From positions 163,429,845 through 163,493,844 of the forward strand of contig NC_041402.2 in assembly GCF_900747795.2 (NCBI RefSeq): a stretch of 64,000 nt of DNA, read 5' to 3'. Shown here in pieces: positions 14,476-25,914 of this stretch. Below the pieces are notes generated by a model that was not told where the DNA came from, searched no databases, and saw only the letters and a program-made list of their open reading frames with translations. Position numbers and translations under genes: made by a program. Source of the DNA: Erpetoichthys calabaricus (taxonomy: Eukaryota; Chordata; Cladistia; Polypteriformes; Polypteridae). The first letter of the stretch is position 1. Each line of letters begins with the position of its first letter.

Positions 14476-15225
14476 CTTTATTGTCATTGTCACTTTTACA
14501 AAGGAACAACGAAATTGAAGGTGCAGTCGACTCAGTGTGAGGCTTAAAATGACAAGAACAGAGAATATAATAACAAACCAAATAGTAATAAAAGTACTTT
14601 ACAAAATATACAAATTGCACTTGTTATATATACAAATTGCACTGGTTGACTTAAGGTCTATATTGCACATTGGGAGAATGATACGGAGCAGTTTTATTCT
14701 GAGTTCAGGACCATGATTGCCTTTGGATAAAAGCTGTTTTTAAGGCGGTTTGTCCTGGTTTTCATTGCTCTGTATCTCTTGCCCGATGGCAAAAGCTGGA
14801 AGAGGCAATGACCGGGATGTGATGAATCCTGTGAAATGTCTATTGCTTTTTTGCAGCATCAGGAGGTGTAGATTTCTTCCAGAGTGGGGAGAGTACAACC
14901 AATAGTTCTCTCTGCTGTCCTGACGACCCTATGGAGCGCTTTCCTTTCTGAGGAAGTGCAGCTGCCGTACCACACACACAGTCCGTACGTGAGCACACTC
15001 TCGATGGAACAGTGATAAAAGGAAAGGAGCAGATTTTTGGGGAGATGGTTCTTTCTGAGGATTCTCAGAAAAGATAGTCTCTGCTGTGCCTTCTTCAGCA
15101 GCTCCTTGGTGTTGGCACTCCAGGTCAGGTCATCCTCCAGCTCAATGCCCAGAAACCTGAACACCCGGACCCTCTCCATACAGGCCCTGCCAATGATGAG
15201 TGGCTGGATGTCAAAATTGCTGTAT
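14476..15225 (-). mobile_element. LINE 3' part with reverse-transcriptase C-terminus
   Basis: Minus-strand 14859-15179 encodes 106 residues: FLGIELEDDLTWSANTKEL, KKAQQRLSFLRILRKN, LLLSFYHCSIESVLTYG and VVRTAERTIGC. This is the thumb/C-terminal part of a fish L2/Rex1-like reverse transcriptase. After the frame, sequence antisense to KKLPSGKRYR-like C-termini and a 3'UTR run to the GATA array. 5'-truncated copy with few breaks, so fairly young. Confidence 0.8.
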
Positions 15226-15435
15226 ACGTGTATATACTGTATATATACAGATTTTTTTTTTCAAATTTATTTTAAATTAAATTGGGAATTGTGCAATCAA
15301 CTTGTAATTGGTGATGAAACGCTTGTGAAGAGTATGAATATGGGCATCTATTGTAGCCTATACAAACTGTTCATCTTCCTTGGATCTTTTCATGTTGTTT
15401 CATCCCATTAATCAACCTAAAACCTCAGTAATATA
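15226..15435. other. Spacer between LINE and Tc1 element
   Basis: Short TA-rich and T-rich sequence with no feature. It ends in the TA target dinucleotide at 15434-15435. Confidence 0.5.
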
Positions 15436-17042
15436 CAGTGGTGTGAAAAACTATTTGCCCCCTTCCTGATTTCTTATTCTTTTGCATGTTTGTCACACAA
15501 AATGTTTCTGATCATCAAACACATTTAACCATTAGTCAAATATAACACAAGTAAACACAAAATGCAGTTTTTAAATGATGGTGTTTATTATTTAGGGAGA
15601 AAAAAAATCCAAACCTACATGGCCCTGTGTGAAAAAGTAATTGCCCCCTTGTTAAAAAATAACCTAACTGTGGTGTATCACACCTGAGTTCAATTTCCGT
15701 AGCCACCCCCAGGCCTGATTACTGCCACACCTGTTTCAATCAAGAAATCACTTAAATAGGAGCTGCCTGACACAGAGAAGTAGACCAAAAGCTAGACATC
15801 ATGCCAAGATCCAAAGAAATTCAGGAACAAATGAGAACAGAAGTAATTGAGATCTATCAGTCTGGTAAAGGTTATAAAGCCATTTCTAAAGCTTTGGGAC
15901 TCCAGCGAACCACAGTGAGAGCCATTATCCACAAATGGCAAAAACATGGAACAGTGGTGAACCTTCCCAGGAGTGGCCGGCCGACCAAAATTACCCCAAG
16001 AGCGCAGAGACGACTCATCCGAGAGGTCACAAAAGACCCCAGAACAACGTCTAAAGAACTGCAGGCCTCATTTGCCTCAATTAAGGTCAGTGTTCACGAT
16101 TCCACCATAAGAAAGAGACTGGGCAAAAACGGCCTGCATGGCAGATTTCCAAGACGCAAACCACTGTTAAGCAAAAAGAACATTAGGGCTTGTCTCAATT
16201 TTGCTAAGAAACATCTCAATGATTGCCAAGACTTTTGGGAAAATACCTTGTGGACTGATGAGTCAAAAGTTGAACTTTTTGGAAGGCAAATGTCCCGTTA
16301 CATCTGGCGTAAAAGGAACACAGCATTTCAGAAAAAGAACATCATACCAACAGTAAAATATGGTGGTGGTAGTGTGATGGTCTGGAGTTGTTTTGCTGCT
16401 TCAGGACCTGGAAGGCTTGCTGTGATAGATGGAACCATGAATTCTACTGTCTACCAAAAAATCCTGAAGGAGAATGTCCGGCCATCTGTTCGTCAACTCA
16501 AGCTGAAGCGATCTTGGGTGCTGCAACAGGACAATGACCCAAAACACACCAGCAAATCCACCTCTGAATGGCTGAAGAAAAACAAAATGAAGACTTTGGA
16601 GTGGCCTAGTCAAAGTCCTGACCTGAATCCAATTGAGATGCTATGGCATGACCTTAAAAAGGCGGTTCATGCTAGAAAACCCTCAAATAAAGCTGAATTA
16701 CAACAATTTTGCAAAGATGAGTGGGCTAAAATTCCTCCAGAGCGCTGTAAAAGACTCATTGCAAGTTATCGCAAACGCTTGATTGCAGTTATTGCTGCTA
16801 AGGGTGGCCCAACCAGTTATTAGGTTCAGGGGGCAATTACTTTTTCACACAGGGCCATGTAGGTTTGGATTTTTTTTTCTCCCTAAATAATAAAAACCAC
16901 CATTTACAAACTGCATTTTGTGTTTACTTGTGTTATATTTGACTAATGGTTAAATGTGTTTGATGATCAGAAACATTTTGTGTGACAAACATGCAAAAGA
17001 ATAAGAAATCAGGAAGGGGGCAAATAGTTTTTCACACCACTG
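15436..17042 (+). mobile_element. Complete Tc1-like DNA transposon with TIRs and TA target duplication
   Basis: A 1,607-bp element begins CAGTGGTGTGAAAAACTATT and ends with its inverted complement. Terminal inverted repeats of about 213 bp lie at 15436-15648 and 16829-17042 and differ at only a few positions by eye. TA dinucleotides flank both ends (15434-15435 and 17043-17044), the Tc1/mariner target signature. The single gene at 15801-16823 is unbroken. All parts needed for cut-and-paste transposition therefore seem present, which suggests a young insertion. Related elements are widespread in fish and lamprey, with horizontal transfer reported for Tc1 elements. Confidence 0.95.
15801..16823 (+). 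CDS. Tc1-like transposase, intact, 340 aa
   Basis: Cut-and-paste transposase that binds the element's terminal repeats and inserts at TA. An N-terminal PAIRED-like region of two helix-turn-helix units covers about residues 1-110 (GLQRTTVRAIIHKWQ in the first), separated by a GRPT linker at 59-62 resembling the GRPR hook of Tc1 proteins. The DDE catalytic domain shows D153 (LWTDES), D244 (QQDNDPKHTS) and E279 (SPDLNPIE) with 34 residues between D244 and E279, the DD34E pattern, at the same positions as in Sleeping Beauty. The glycine-rich KYGGGSVMVW box (187-195) is present. Length 340 is normal for the family. ATG at 15801 begins the conserved MPRSKEI start. It is mobile-element DNA, not a host gene; activity is inferred from integrity only. 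Confidence 0.93.
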   Translation: MPRSKEIQEQMRTEVIEIYQSGKGYKAISKALGLQRTTVRAIIHKWQKHGTVVNLPRSGRPTKITPRAQRRLIREVTKDPRTTSKELQASFASIKVSVHDSTIRKRLGKNGLHGRFPRRKPLLSKKNIRACLNFAKKHLNDCQDFWENTLWTDESKVELFGRQMSRYIWRKRNTAFQKKNIIPTVKYGGGSVMVWSCFAASGPGRLAVIDGTMNSTVYQKILKENVRPSVRQLKLKRSWVLQQDNDPKHTSKSTSEWLKKNKMKTLEWPSQSPDLNPIEMLWHDLKKAVHARKPSNKAELQQFCKDEWAKIPPERCKRLIASYRKRLIAVIAAKGGPTSY

Positions 17043-17044
17043 TA

Positions 17045-17689
17045 AGCTGAAATTGATACTTCTAAAATTAATTAGACATGAACAAGTCTGATTCTTTAAT
17101 TATTCACCATCTTTTTTAGAATAAACACATACCGACCTCGGTGCAATGGCTCGTCTGTAAAAAATCATTTATTTCGTTTATCGGAGTCCAGCAGTGTGAC
17201 ATATGTTACGGGTGTCTCTTCTTCGCACTATCCCAATCCACGTGAATTCCAGAGTTGCCTTCTAGTTTTCACAGCCCCTTTTTCTTTTTCTCATTTTTTT
17301 TCTACTTTAACTTGTTTCTGTTTTCTTAAACTCTTTATTCAGATCAAGAGCTGGGCGCTGCTACCTAATGTCACACTAGAGTGTTGTAAAACGCGCAAAG
17401 GCGCAGACACTCGACGCGAGTCGGGCTGATTGCAGTCCACAAACTGCTCACGGTTGGTACGGTGATTTGAATGTCTGTCTCAAATGCAAGGCACGTGTTC
17501 GAGCTTTAAAAGTGATTACAAATTCAGTTTTTGTGATAAAAGCGTAGCACTTCATCTACCTCTTTTGGAGTCGTTGTATCCAATGCGTAATTACGAAACG
17601 GCTCATTCCATCTTATGCAAAGCTACAGAAAACTTTGAATGGGACAGGCATTACACTGCGTAAAGTTCAAAAATTAAAAACTGTAAATA
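17045..17689. other. Intergenic, no feature seen
   Basis: Contains a T/C-rich stretch (17277-17340) and a few CpG-containing segments near 17390-17430. No gene or repeat recognised. Confidence 0.4.
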
Positions 17690-18015
17690 TCAGTTCCGTA
17701 ATGGCACTTTTTCTGGGTTGTGTAGATGCCTTGTAGAACCATTTTACACTAGAAACGATACCTTACATATGAAATTGCTTCTTTTGTTTTTGAAAAAGTC
17801 CCTAATATGTGGAAAAAACAGAAATCCAGACAACTTACAGATCAGGAACATCTGAACTACAGTTTGTGTGATTGTATGCAACAAGGGTCCTTTTAAAATC
17901 ATGAACCCAGTTGATTTCACAAATTTGTGATCATTTATTCATGGTTGTTTATGGGATCCTGTTACATATCTAAATAAATAAAGGTTCAGAACCTTCATAT
18001 GGATGGTTCCTGTTG
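17690..18015. mobile_element. TA-flanked miniature element, partial copy
   Basis: Shares its interior with the copies at 18831-19256 and 35937-36370: TTCACAAAT(T)..., TTATTCATGGTTGTTTATGGG, GTTACATATCTAAATAAATAAA and GGTTCAGAACCTTCATATGGATGG in the same order. The right end is missing here. Confidence 0.6.
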
Positions 18016-18830
18016 GATTTCTGCAGTGTCTGGCGATCCCAGGTCCAGTAGCAGCAGCTGAACTATTTGTGAAACACAATTTTTGTGTTTTTGTGCACCA
18101 CGTAAGAAAACAGCATGTAAACCAACATAATTTGGGTAGACAATGTCAAATAGCACACCTGGAGATAAGAGGATGATGAAAATGAAGAAATTCTGGACCT
18201 ATCATCAAGGATGACATGTGTATGGAAACAGCATTAGTGGCAAATATAGACATGGGCGGCAAGGGCAGACACCCAGAGATGTTACAAGGTGCCCGGAACA
18301 AAAAAAACAAAAAAACTGGAATGGTTATTACAGTCTTTGACAGTCAATCCATTAGGGGCGTTGTTTATGAAAGTACAGGGCCACGTGCTCCACAAAGTCC
18401 ATGTTTTGCAACACAGAGGGATGCTGATTATGTATCTGAAGGGACGTGCGCTCCAGACACTAACGAAGTCTAATACTGACCACCTGCCAAGGACACCAAG
18501 GGGCACTGTCACCCATTCCCTAACATCAAGCCAAACCCTTCATCCCTAGGGATTCCCCACCTCACCTTGGGCTCCTAACGGACTTGAACAGGCACTGATG
18601 AGCCTGATACCCATGTGTGCACATTTCTGGTTCCCCAAACTCAAGAGAAGCACAGTTGTTATCCATCATGGTGTGCAGTTGGCTCAGCTATGTTATTCTC
18701 CACTTGGGTATAAGTCACTGATATTTATGCTTAGCTCTTTGAATAACTGACATTTTCCTAAAGTTATCCATCCATTCACTTTTGGACTCATTTAAACCAA
18801 AAAAGGATTTGCTGTAACCCAGAGACTACG
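18016..18830. other. Intergenic, no feature seen
   Basis: No recognisable element. Overlapping short open frames on both strands near 18216-18549 have no familiar motif. Confidence 0.4.
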
Positions 18831-19256
18831 TGCTCTTAAAAATGAACATCAACAATGGCATACTTGGCGTCTGGTTTCTCGAAGAACCTGCTTGGCAAAG
18901 CACCTTTTCATTCTTTGGTGTTCTTTGCATATGAAATTGTTCCCGTGGGCTTTGAAAAACGTATTCTAAGTGCACAAAAATGAAATCTTTAATGAACTGT
19001 AGACGACCTAGCAAGATCCTAACAGACCAAGAAAACCTGAACTCGGATGATTACATCAAGAGTCACAAAGCAATTAGAATTTCACAAATCCTACATCATC
19101 TCTTCATGGTTATTTATGGGTTCTGTTATGGATCTAATAGATATTCTTTCTAGAGCCTTTATAAGGATGGCATTTATGTAACCAAAAATTATTTCCCAAT
19201 TCATCGCCAAGAGAAACCCCTCTGGCACCTTTTTTTTTTTTTTTTTTTAAGAGTGT
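18831..19256. mobile_element. Miniature inverted-repeat element (TA-flanked family), copy 2
   Basis: Ends GCTCTTAAAAATG at the left and a T-tract plus TTAAGAGTGTA at the right, an inverted pair. The interior matches the other copies (ATTTCACAAATCCTACATC, GTTATTTATGGG, TTATGGATCTAAT). No coding capacity. A T18 run precedes the right end. Confidence 0.65.
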
Positions 19257-19470
19257 ATGCCGATAAAGTCACTTAGCAGAAACCAACCGTAAACAAGACG
19301 CCAGTCACTCGCAGGAAACTGCAGGGCTCACATCCACACTCACTTATAGAGGTCTAATTTAGATGTGCCAGCTAACCTACTACATATGAATATATTTGGG
19401 ATGTGGTTGAAAACCACAGTACCAGTGGGAAAAAGCTGCTGGACATGGGAGGAGCACAGAAGTTCAGGTG
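19257..19470 (-). repeat. V-SINE-like fragment next to the miniature element
   Basis: GCAGAAACCAACCGTAAACA, CGCAGGAAACTGCAGGGCTC, ACTCACTTATAGAGGTCTAA and TTTGGGATGTGG follow the minus-strand order of V-SINE tails to V-domain. Its first about 107 bp (19257-19363) are repeated at 20918-21025. Confidence 0.5.
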
Positions 19471-19860
19471 ATGCTTAGGAAGATTATATTAGGAGGTCAT
19501 CAGGGAGTGAGAAGTTGCACCAAAGTGGCATTGACCAATATAAGAGTAATAAATAAACTGGGATCCAAAATGATAAGGTCGCCTCACACACAGCCCCAGA
19601 ATATAAGATATTATATAGTATCTGTCCTGAACACAGTCTGCAAGGGAATTTTCATGTGCTCCCTGTACTCACGCGAGCCTTCCTCTTTTTTATGATTTTC
19701 TTACACATGCCACAGACATTTTGTTAGGTTAAACGGCAACTAGGCTGTCCCGGTATGCGTAAGCGTGGAATTATAACATGCTATGTCCATCCAGAGTTGG
19801 TTTGTGCCTTGTGCTTAAAGCTGTGGGATAGAAAACGATTTTTTGATGACGGGTGAGAAT
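19471..19860. other. Intergenic, no feature seen
   Basis: No recognisable gene or repeat. Confidence 0.4.
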
Positions 19861-20312
19861 ACACTCTTAAGAATAAAAGTGTCAGAGAGGTTCTTCAGAG
19901 CGATGCCACAGGAGAACCATTTTTGGTTGAAAAAAGATCCATCAACATGAAGGTTCCAAAAAGAACCTTTATTTATTTACTGTAGATCTGTAACAGGCTC
20001 CATACAATAAACAACCATGAATAGATAGTAACAGATTTGTGAAATACCAATGGCTCATGAATTTAAAAGGTCTCTTGCTGCATATAATAACACAGGCCAA
20101 GTCCCGATTTGCTAAATCAGTTAGTGCCCTGCTGTATAGCCTACCATACAATAAAGATTTTGGTTGTTCACTTCATATTAAGATTTTCATAGCACAAAGA
20201 ACCCCTTCCCAGAATTAAATGGAGCTTTGTCAAACAATAGTTCTATGAGGAACCATACAACCCAGTAAAGTACCATAAAGTGCCATTAAAGAACCAGGAT
20301 TTTTAAAAGTGT
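19861..20312. mobile_element. Miniature inverted-repeat element, copy 3, both ends present
   Basis: Begins (T)ACACTCTTAAGAATAAAAGTG and ends TTTTTAAAAGTGTA, forming terminal inverted repeats bounded by TA. The interior includes GTTCTTCAGAGCGATGCC near the left end, CATGAATAGATAG and TTTCACAAAT-like sequence (reverse orientation to copy 2), and AAAGAACC near the right. 452 bp, non-coding, presumably mobilised in trans. Confidence 0.7.
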
Positions 20313-20737
20313 ACAGTTTTTAATCTTGTGGGGTGACGCTGTAGTATTGGGTTATTCGAAATCCCCCATCTATTATGCACAAAAAGGCAAATGTGGATTA
20401 TATTCACGAAAGATTTTTCTGAGAAAATAAATTGTTTGTAACGGGGTTTACGACTGACTTCCGCCCAGTCGTGTAATGTGTGATCTCTAAACTGGTCGGT
20501 TAGACAAGTGCTCGTGTATGCATTCGCTGCTATATGGATAATGGGATGACACAGAGTCGCTCCCCAGTAAGCAAGCAAACATCTGTCGGTTTGCTGGCTG
20601 TTTTGGGACGGCACAAGATCGTCAGTAGGCCAACCCGGGGGTGGTGGTGGTGGTGGTTGGAGGGATTTTCAGCAAGCCGACAGAGTTTTCAATCGGCGGC
20701 TCACTGTTGGCTTGCTAGCGACTGGCCGATCAGTATA
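20313..20737. other. Intergenic, no feature seen
   Basis: Includes a (GGT)n-like run near 20640-20656. No gene or element recognised. Confidence 0.4.
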
Positions 20738-21025
20738 AGCAATTTGAATTTCACAAATCCTACATCATCTCTTCATGGTTATTTATGGGGTCTGTTAAGG
20801 ATCTAATGGATAACTTTTCTGTAACCTTGATAAGGATGGCTTTTCTGGTAACAAAAAATGGTTTCCCAATGCATCACTAAGAAGAGCTCCTCTGGCACCT
20901 TTTTTTTTAAGAGAGTGTGCCAATAAAGTCGATTAGCAGAAACCAACCATAAACAAAGACACCTAGTCACTCACAGGAAACTGCAGGTCTCACATCCACG
21001 CTCACTTATCGAGGTCTCGTTTAGC
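20738..21025. repeat. Second copy of a local duplication (partner 19069-19363)
   Basis: 20738-20917 repeats the right half of miniature-element copy 2, including AATTTCACAAATCCTACATC, CTCTTCATGGTTATTTATGG and the poly-T plus AAGAGAGTGT end. 20918-21025 repeats the SINE-like flank (CAGAAACCAACCATAAACA through GAGGTCTCGTTTA). Because the junction of two different repeats is shared, the block was copied as a unit. Confidence 0.75.
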
Positions 21026-21029
21026 AGCC

Positions 21030-21105
21030 AGTAGTATGGAAGAAGATGATCCGCTGTGGCAACCCCTAACAGGAGCAGCCGAGAGAAGAAGAAGAAGAAG
21101 AAGCT
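21030..21105 (+). repeat. SINE 3' tail fragment
   Basis: GATGATCCGCTGTGGCAACCC followed by CTAACAGGAGCAGCCGAGAG and (AAG)n is the typical 3' end of a fish SINE/LINE tail. Confidence 0.65.
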
Positions 21106-21590
21106 GCTAGAACTCTAGTGGTAACCATCCAGCAGGTTAACATCGGTCCTCTCCTGGCTAGCCGACCACTATTATACCTGGAGGCCCGGTGGTGGTCCAC
21201 TGGCAGCATTTATTAATTTCAAGGTCAACAATGTTCATTGATCATGCATGGGCAGCTTCTTTCACAGAGACAAAGTTAAATGCCTCAATTTTATCATATT
21301 TTACCTAAGGTGAACATGCACCAAAACATTCTAAAGACATAATAGGCTCACCGTTTGGTAAATTTATTTGAATGCAAACTAAATAATCAATTAAGGCCAC
21401 TATAGGTTGTATAAATTGATATTTTGTTTCAGTTTGATATGAACTAGGCACATTGTTTTTACAGCACGTAAAGGGCTTAATTGGGTCAATTTAAAAGCAA
21501 AAACAGGCAACTGAAAATGTTAACTGAAACAAACAGTTCTGATAAACCAAAGATTAATTACAATTTTAAAATATTAGATTTTAATACACA
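21106..21590. other. Intergenic, no feature seen
   Basis: AT-rich sequence with no recognisable element. Confidence 0.4.
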
Positions 21591-21842
21591 TTGTGGGTTT
21601 CCTCCGGGCGCTCCGGTTTCCTCCCACGGTCCAAAGACATGCAGGTTAGGTGGATTGGCGATTCTAAATTGGCCCTAGTGTGTGTTTGGTGTGAGGGTGT
21701 GTTTGTGTGTGTCCTGCGGTGGGTTGGCACCCTGCCCAGGACTGTTCCCTGCCTTGTGCCCTGTGTTGGCTGGGATTGGCTCCAGCAGACCCCCGTGACC
21801 CTGTGTTCGGATTCAGCGGGTTGGAAAATGGATGGATGGATG
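21591..21842 (+). repeat. V-SINE, 5'-truncated, young
   Basis: Starts inside the conserved V-domain (GGGTTTCCTCCGGGCGCTCC, then CCAAAGACATGCAGGTTAGG) and runs to the 3' end CAGCGGGTTGGAAAATGGATG with a (GGAT)n tail. The tRNA-like head is absent. Nearly identical in the shared part to the full copy at 35132-35500, so a recent insertion. Confidence 0.9.
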
Positions 21843-22350
21843 ATATTAAAAGCACTCCTGGATCTTACAGGTGCATTTATTAATTCTTTGGGGACAGCAC
21901 TTGTCAAACTCAGGCATTTTTACTGAGGAGCAAAATGTTTTTCCTGCTCTCTGAAAGGAGCAGTTTTACACTCGCTCTGCTCAGTGGAACCCCCTGGCAA
22001 CAAGCATTGGGTGGGTAGGAGGGAGAGTTCCCATTCAGGGCCGGAACCACAAGTGCTGCCATGAACACCAAGTAAGTAACTTGTGACTGATTGCAGCCAT
22101 TCTCAAGACAATGATAAAATAATGGTGTCATCACCATCCCTTTTTAAATTACAGATTACTTCAGAACGACAATGACAGCGATGCAGAAGATGCAGGAGGA
22201 GCTTACCAACAAACTCTCTGTCATCACACAGAAACTGTGCAACATGCACATGTGCACAGCATTGTACAATTGATTATTAATAATATTATTGCTATTTTTA
22301 TTGTTCATATTTTAAATTGTATACATATAACATACTGTATATGAAATGTA
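21843..22350. other. Intergenic, no feature seen
   Basis: No recognisable gene. AT-rich toward the right, ending at the TA target of the next transposon (22349-22350). Confidence 0.5.
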
Positions 22351-23383
22351 CACTCACCGGCCACTTTATTAGGTACACCCTGCTAGTACCAGGTTGGACC
22401 CCCTTTCGCCTTCAGAACTGCCGTAATTCTTCATGGCATTGATTCAACAAAGTGCTGGAAACATTCCTCAGGGATTTTGCTCCATATTGATATGATAGCA
22501 TCATGCAGTTGCTGCACATTTGTCAGGGGCACGTCCATGATGCGAATCTCCCATTCCACCACATCCCAATGGTGCTCTGTTGGATTGAGATCTGCTGACT
22601 GTGGAGGCCATTTGAGTACAGTGAACTCACTGTCATGTTCAAGAAACCAGTGAACTTTGTGACATGGTGTGTTATCCATCTGGAAGAAGCCATTAAAAAA
22701 TTGGTACACTGGTTTCATAAAGGGATGGACATGGCCAGCAACAATTCTCAGGTAGGCTGTGGCATTTAAACGAAGCTCAGTTGGTACCAAGGGGCCCAAA
22801 GCGTGCCAAGAGAATATCCCACACACCATTACACCACCAGCCTGAACCGTTGATACAAGGCAGGATAGAGTCATGCTGTGATTTTGTTGATGCCAAATTT
22901 TGACCCAACCATCCGAAATGTCGCAGCAGAAATCGAGACTCAGCAGAACAGGCAATGTTTTTCCAATCTTCTGTTGTCCAATTGTGGTGAGCCTCTGCGA
23001 ATTGTAGCCTCAATTTCCTGTTCTTAACTGATAGGAGTGGCCAGTCTAGCCATTCTCATCTGACTTCTGGAAGCAACAAGGCCTTTTCACCCAGAGAACT
23101 GCCACTCACTGGATATTTTTCCTTTATCAGACCGTTCTCTGTAAACGGTTGTGCGTGGAAATCCCAGTACATCAGTCTATCTGGCACCAACAACCATACC
23201 ACATTCAAAGTCACTTAAATCCTCCTTCTTCCCCATTCTGATGCTCATTTTGAACTTCAGCAGGTCTTCATGACAATATCTACATGCTAAAATGGATTGA
23301 GTTGCTGCCATGTGATTGGCTGATAAGATATTTGAATTAACAAGCAGGTGAACAGGTGTATCTAATAAAGTGTCCAGAAGGTG
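22351..23383 (-). pseudogene. Tc1-like transposon relic with both ends
   Basis: Left end CACTCACCGGCCACTTTATT and right end AATAAAGTGTCCAGAAGGTG form inverted repeats flanked by TA (22349-22350, 23384-23385). The minus strand carries a broken transposase. An upstream piece begins MRLQFAEAHHNWTTEDWKN. A 174-residue piece (22431-22955) contains FFQMDNTPCHKVHWF and WPPQSADLNPTEHHWDV, covering the second and third catalytic motifs with PTE in place of PIE. At least one frameshift separates the pieces. 1,033 bp is shorter than intact relatives, and the N-terminal DNA-binding region is largely gone. Dead copy. Confidence 0.85.
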
Positions 23384-23385
23384 TA

Positions 23386-23985
23386 GACATTTTACTTTAT
23401 TATTTTAGGCTATTTGTTTAAATTTCTTATATTGTGTTAAAATGTCTGTTATAGGTAGGCTTTATTTTAATATTATTTTCTTAGATCACTATGCTTTTTT
23501 TTTTTTAGGTTACATGTTTTGGGCTGTGTTATGCCTTTATTTTTTGTGTAGTAGGCCTGTTTGTGTTACATTAAGGCTGGATTTGTATGATTGTAATCTT
23601 TGCTGTGTTGTATATTGTGTAATAAGTGTGTTGTCTAATTAAATTCTTGTCTGCATGAGTGGTCTACCAACAACAATATTTAATATATGATAAAATAAAT
23701 ACTCATATAGTGGCTGAACGGTGGATTTCTGTCGGTAGACCTAAATGATCACCTGCCAAGACTGACTGCCTGCCGCCGCTGCTCACACTAGCGGACCGTC
23801 AAAAAGCCGATGCACAAAATCCCAGCCACCCATTGGCGGCGGCCACTCGCGCCCCACTGGACCTTTCAGTAAAAAAAACGGATGTATGAAAAATAATTAT
23901 TGTCGTAAGAAAAAAAAAAAAAAGGATGATCGTATAAAGATTCCTCCGAGCACCACAGGTTAAGAGATCTGGCCATTCCACATTG
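23386..23985. other. Intergenic, no feature seen
   Basis: T-rich at the left. A GC- and CpG-richer stretch at 23760-23865 (GCCGCCGCTGCTCACAC and nearby) is unexplained. Confidence 0.4.
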
Positions 23986-24125
23986 GTCCTGTGTGAATAT
24001 TTGCGTGAGTGGGTACTGCGATAGACTGGTTCCCTTTTCAGGGGCTCTTTCCTACTTTGCGTCTACCACTACCGGGTTAAGCTCCGTCTAGCGACCGTAA
24101 AATAGATTAAGCGGTATGGTACGTC
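23986..24125 (+). repeat. V-SINE 3' fragment, diverged
   Basis: GATAGACTGGTTCCCTTTTC, CTTTGCGTCTACCACTACCG and TAGATTAAGCGGTAT follow the order of the 3' third of a V-SINE-like repeat. Confidence 0.4.
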
Positions 24126-25914
24126 GGTTTGCCCTTTGCAGTTCCAACATAGCGTGTTGCCACCGAGACTCTCAACAAAACAAGCGTTTTCAGAAAATGA
24201 AACGAGAGGAGTTGAGTTTAAAAATAAATCATTTTCAAAGCTTCGTAATTTAATTTAGGGTAGTGGGATTTCCGCTGCCTATCCTGGCAGCATCGGGTGC
24301 GAGGTGGAAAACCAACTGAGCACCGGACGTCAACCTTTCGTATATTGCTGTGTAAATGCTGCCATCTAGTGGTCGAAAAAACAATGAAACGGCCGGGAAC
24401 TGTGAGACCGTCGTGAACAGCAGGCAATGCTGCCGCCGTGTGGTGAAGTGATTCGTGTTACATTTCCACTCCTCAACATTACCCTCAAAATCCAATTAAA
24501 TTACTAAAACCGCAACAAAAAGTAGAAAATTTCATGTTTGTTCTTTTTTAATTTGTATTTTCAAAATATTTCCTCTGAGTACTGTATGCGCACATTTTAT
24601 AGAAGAGTTTGATTATTCTTTAGCATGTATTTGTACTTTATTTTTGAACTGTTTCCAGTCTGCAGATAATAAACATGAACTAATAAAGTAAAACTAGGCA
24701 AAATCTGTATTCAATAAATGTGCAAAACATATTCAAATAAGAAAAAGATGGTTTTCTCCCTTCAACATTAAGTGGATGACTTCTTTCCAAATATTGCTTT
24801 TGCCTTTTGCTCATAACCTTAAATAAATTTTAAATTACCAATTTGACCTTTAATGCAATAATCATGTTATATGTTTATCCTTCGTACCTGATAATCAAGA
24901 GAGTTTGTGAGAAAAGTCAGTTGTTTTCATTTTTTTAGGATGCAGGTCAGTATATGTGCAGCTCCTGGTGTGTCTCAGAAGATAACTGAAAGGAACCTCT
25001 CATCAGTAAGCGAACCGTTGTAAAGATAAGGCCGAAGCTTTGTTTACATGACCACTTTGTTCATTATGCTTTCATTTCCCATCTAATTAAATTTTTGTCA
25101 AGGGACTGATTTTATTCTTATGTTGATGTAACATGTAAAATTACAAATGAATGTTAGTCATCTTTGGTATAAAGCAGTAATAATAATCTTTTAGGCCATA
25201 ATTATCTCCAGATTTTCTTAACCAAGGGAAGAATTATAAACCAAAGGGAAAAGATGATACGTTCCATATTCCTTGACTGATCTTCCAAAGATTATTTGTT
25301 CTTTTTTGTTCCTTGAAATAACATTCCTTTAACATTTAATCCTCGGAACAGAGGCTGTTAATCAAGAACGTCAGATTCCAATACATATATAATGCTCTTC
25401 ACAGATCTGATAATTTCTTACATATATTATTATAAGAAATACACAGTTAACCCTTAAATCAATATTCAGTTTCATCGTAATGTTCATGATGTAGACAAGC
25501 CTTTGCTCAACTTTTTCCAACAGTATTTTGAGTCAAACATACTTGTGCTCCAATTTGTGCTTCTTTTCATTAATTACAATAAAAATACATCTTCTATGAT
25601 TTTATATTTTAATATATTTAAACATTTGACCTTAACTGATTGCCCATCTAGTACTAATTACTCATAAATCTATCTTAACTGTACAAATAACACAGATTAC
25701 CTACTGGTGTAGCCCTTTTCAGCATTCCATCGACCATGCAGGACAAAATTAATATTATTTTCTAGATTCCCCAATTGTCATTCTTATCCACTTTCTGCTG
25801 GCTTATTTTCTAATAGCTGCTAAGAAAACTTTAAGAATGATTTTTCTAAAGTTTTTAAATTTTAAATATTATCAAGCTGCCATAATTACTTGATAAGTTC
25901 AGTAAACATACACT
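24126..25914. other. Intergenic, no feature seen
   Basis: AT-rich sequence of about 1.8 kb without recognisable genes or repeats. The short frames at 24218-24495 (minus) have no familiar motif. Confidence 0.4.
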
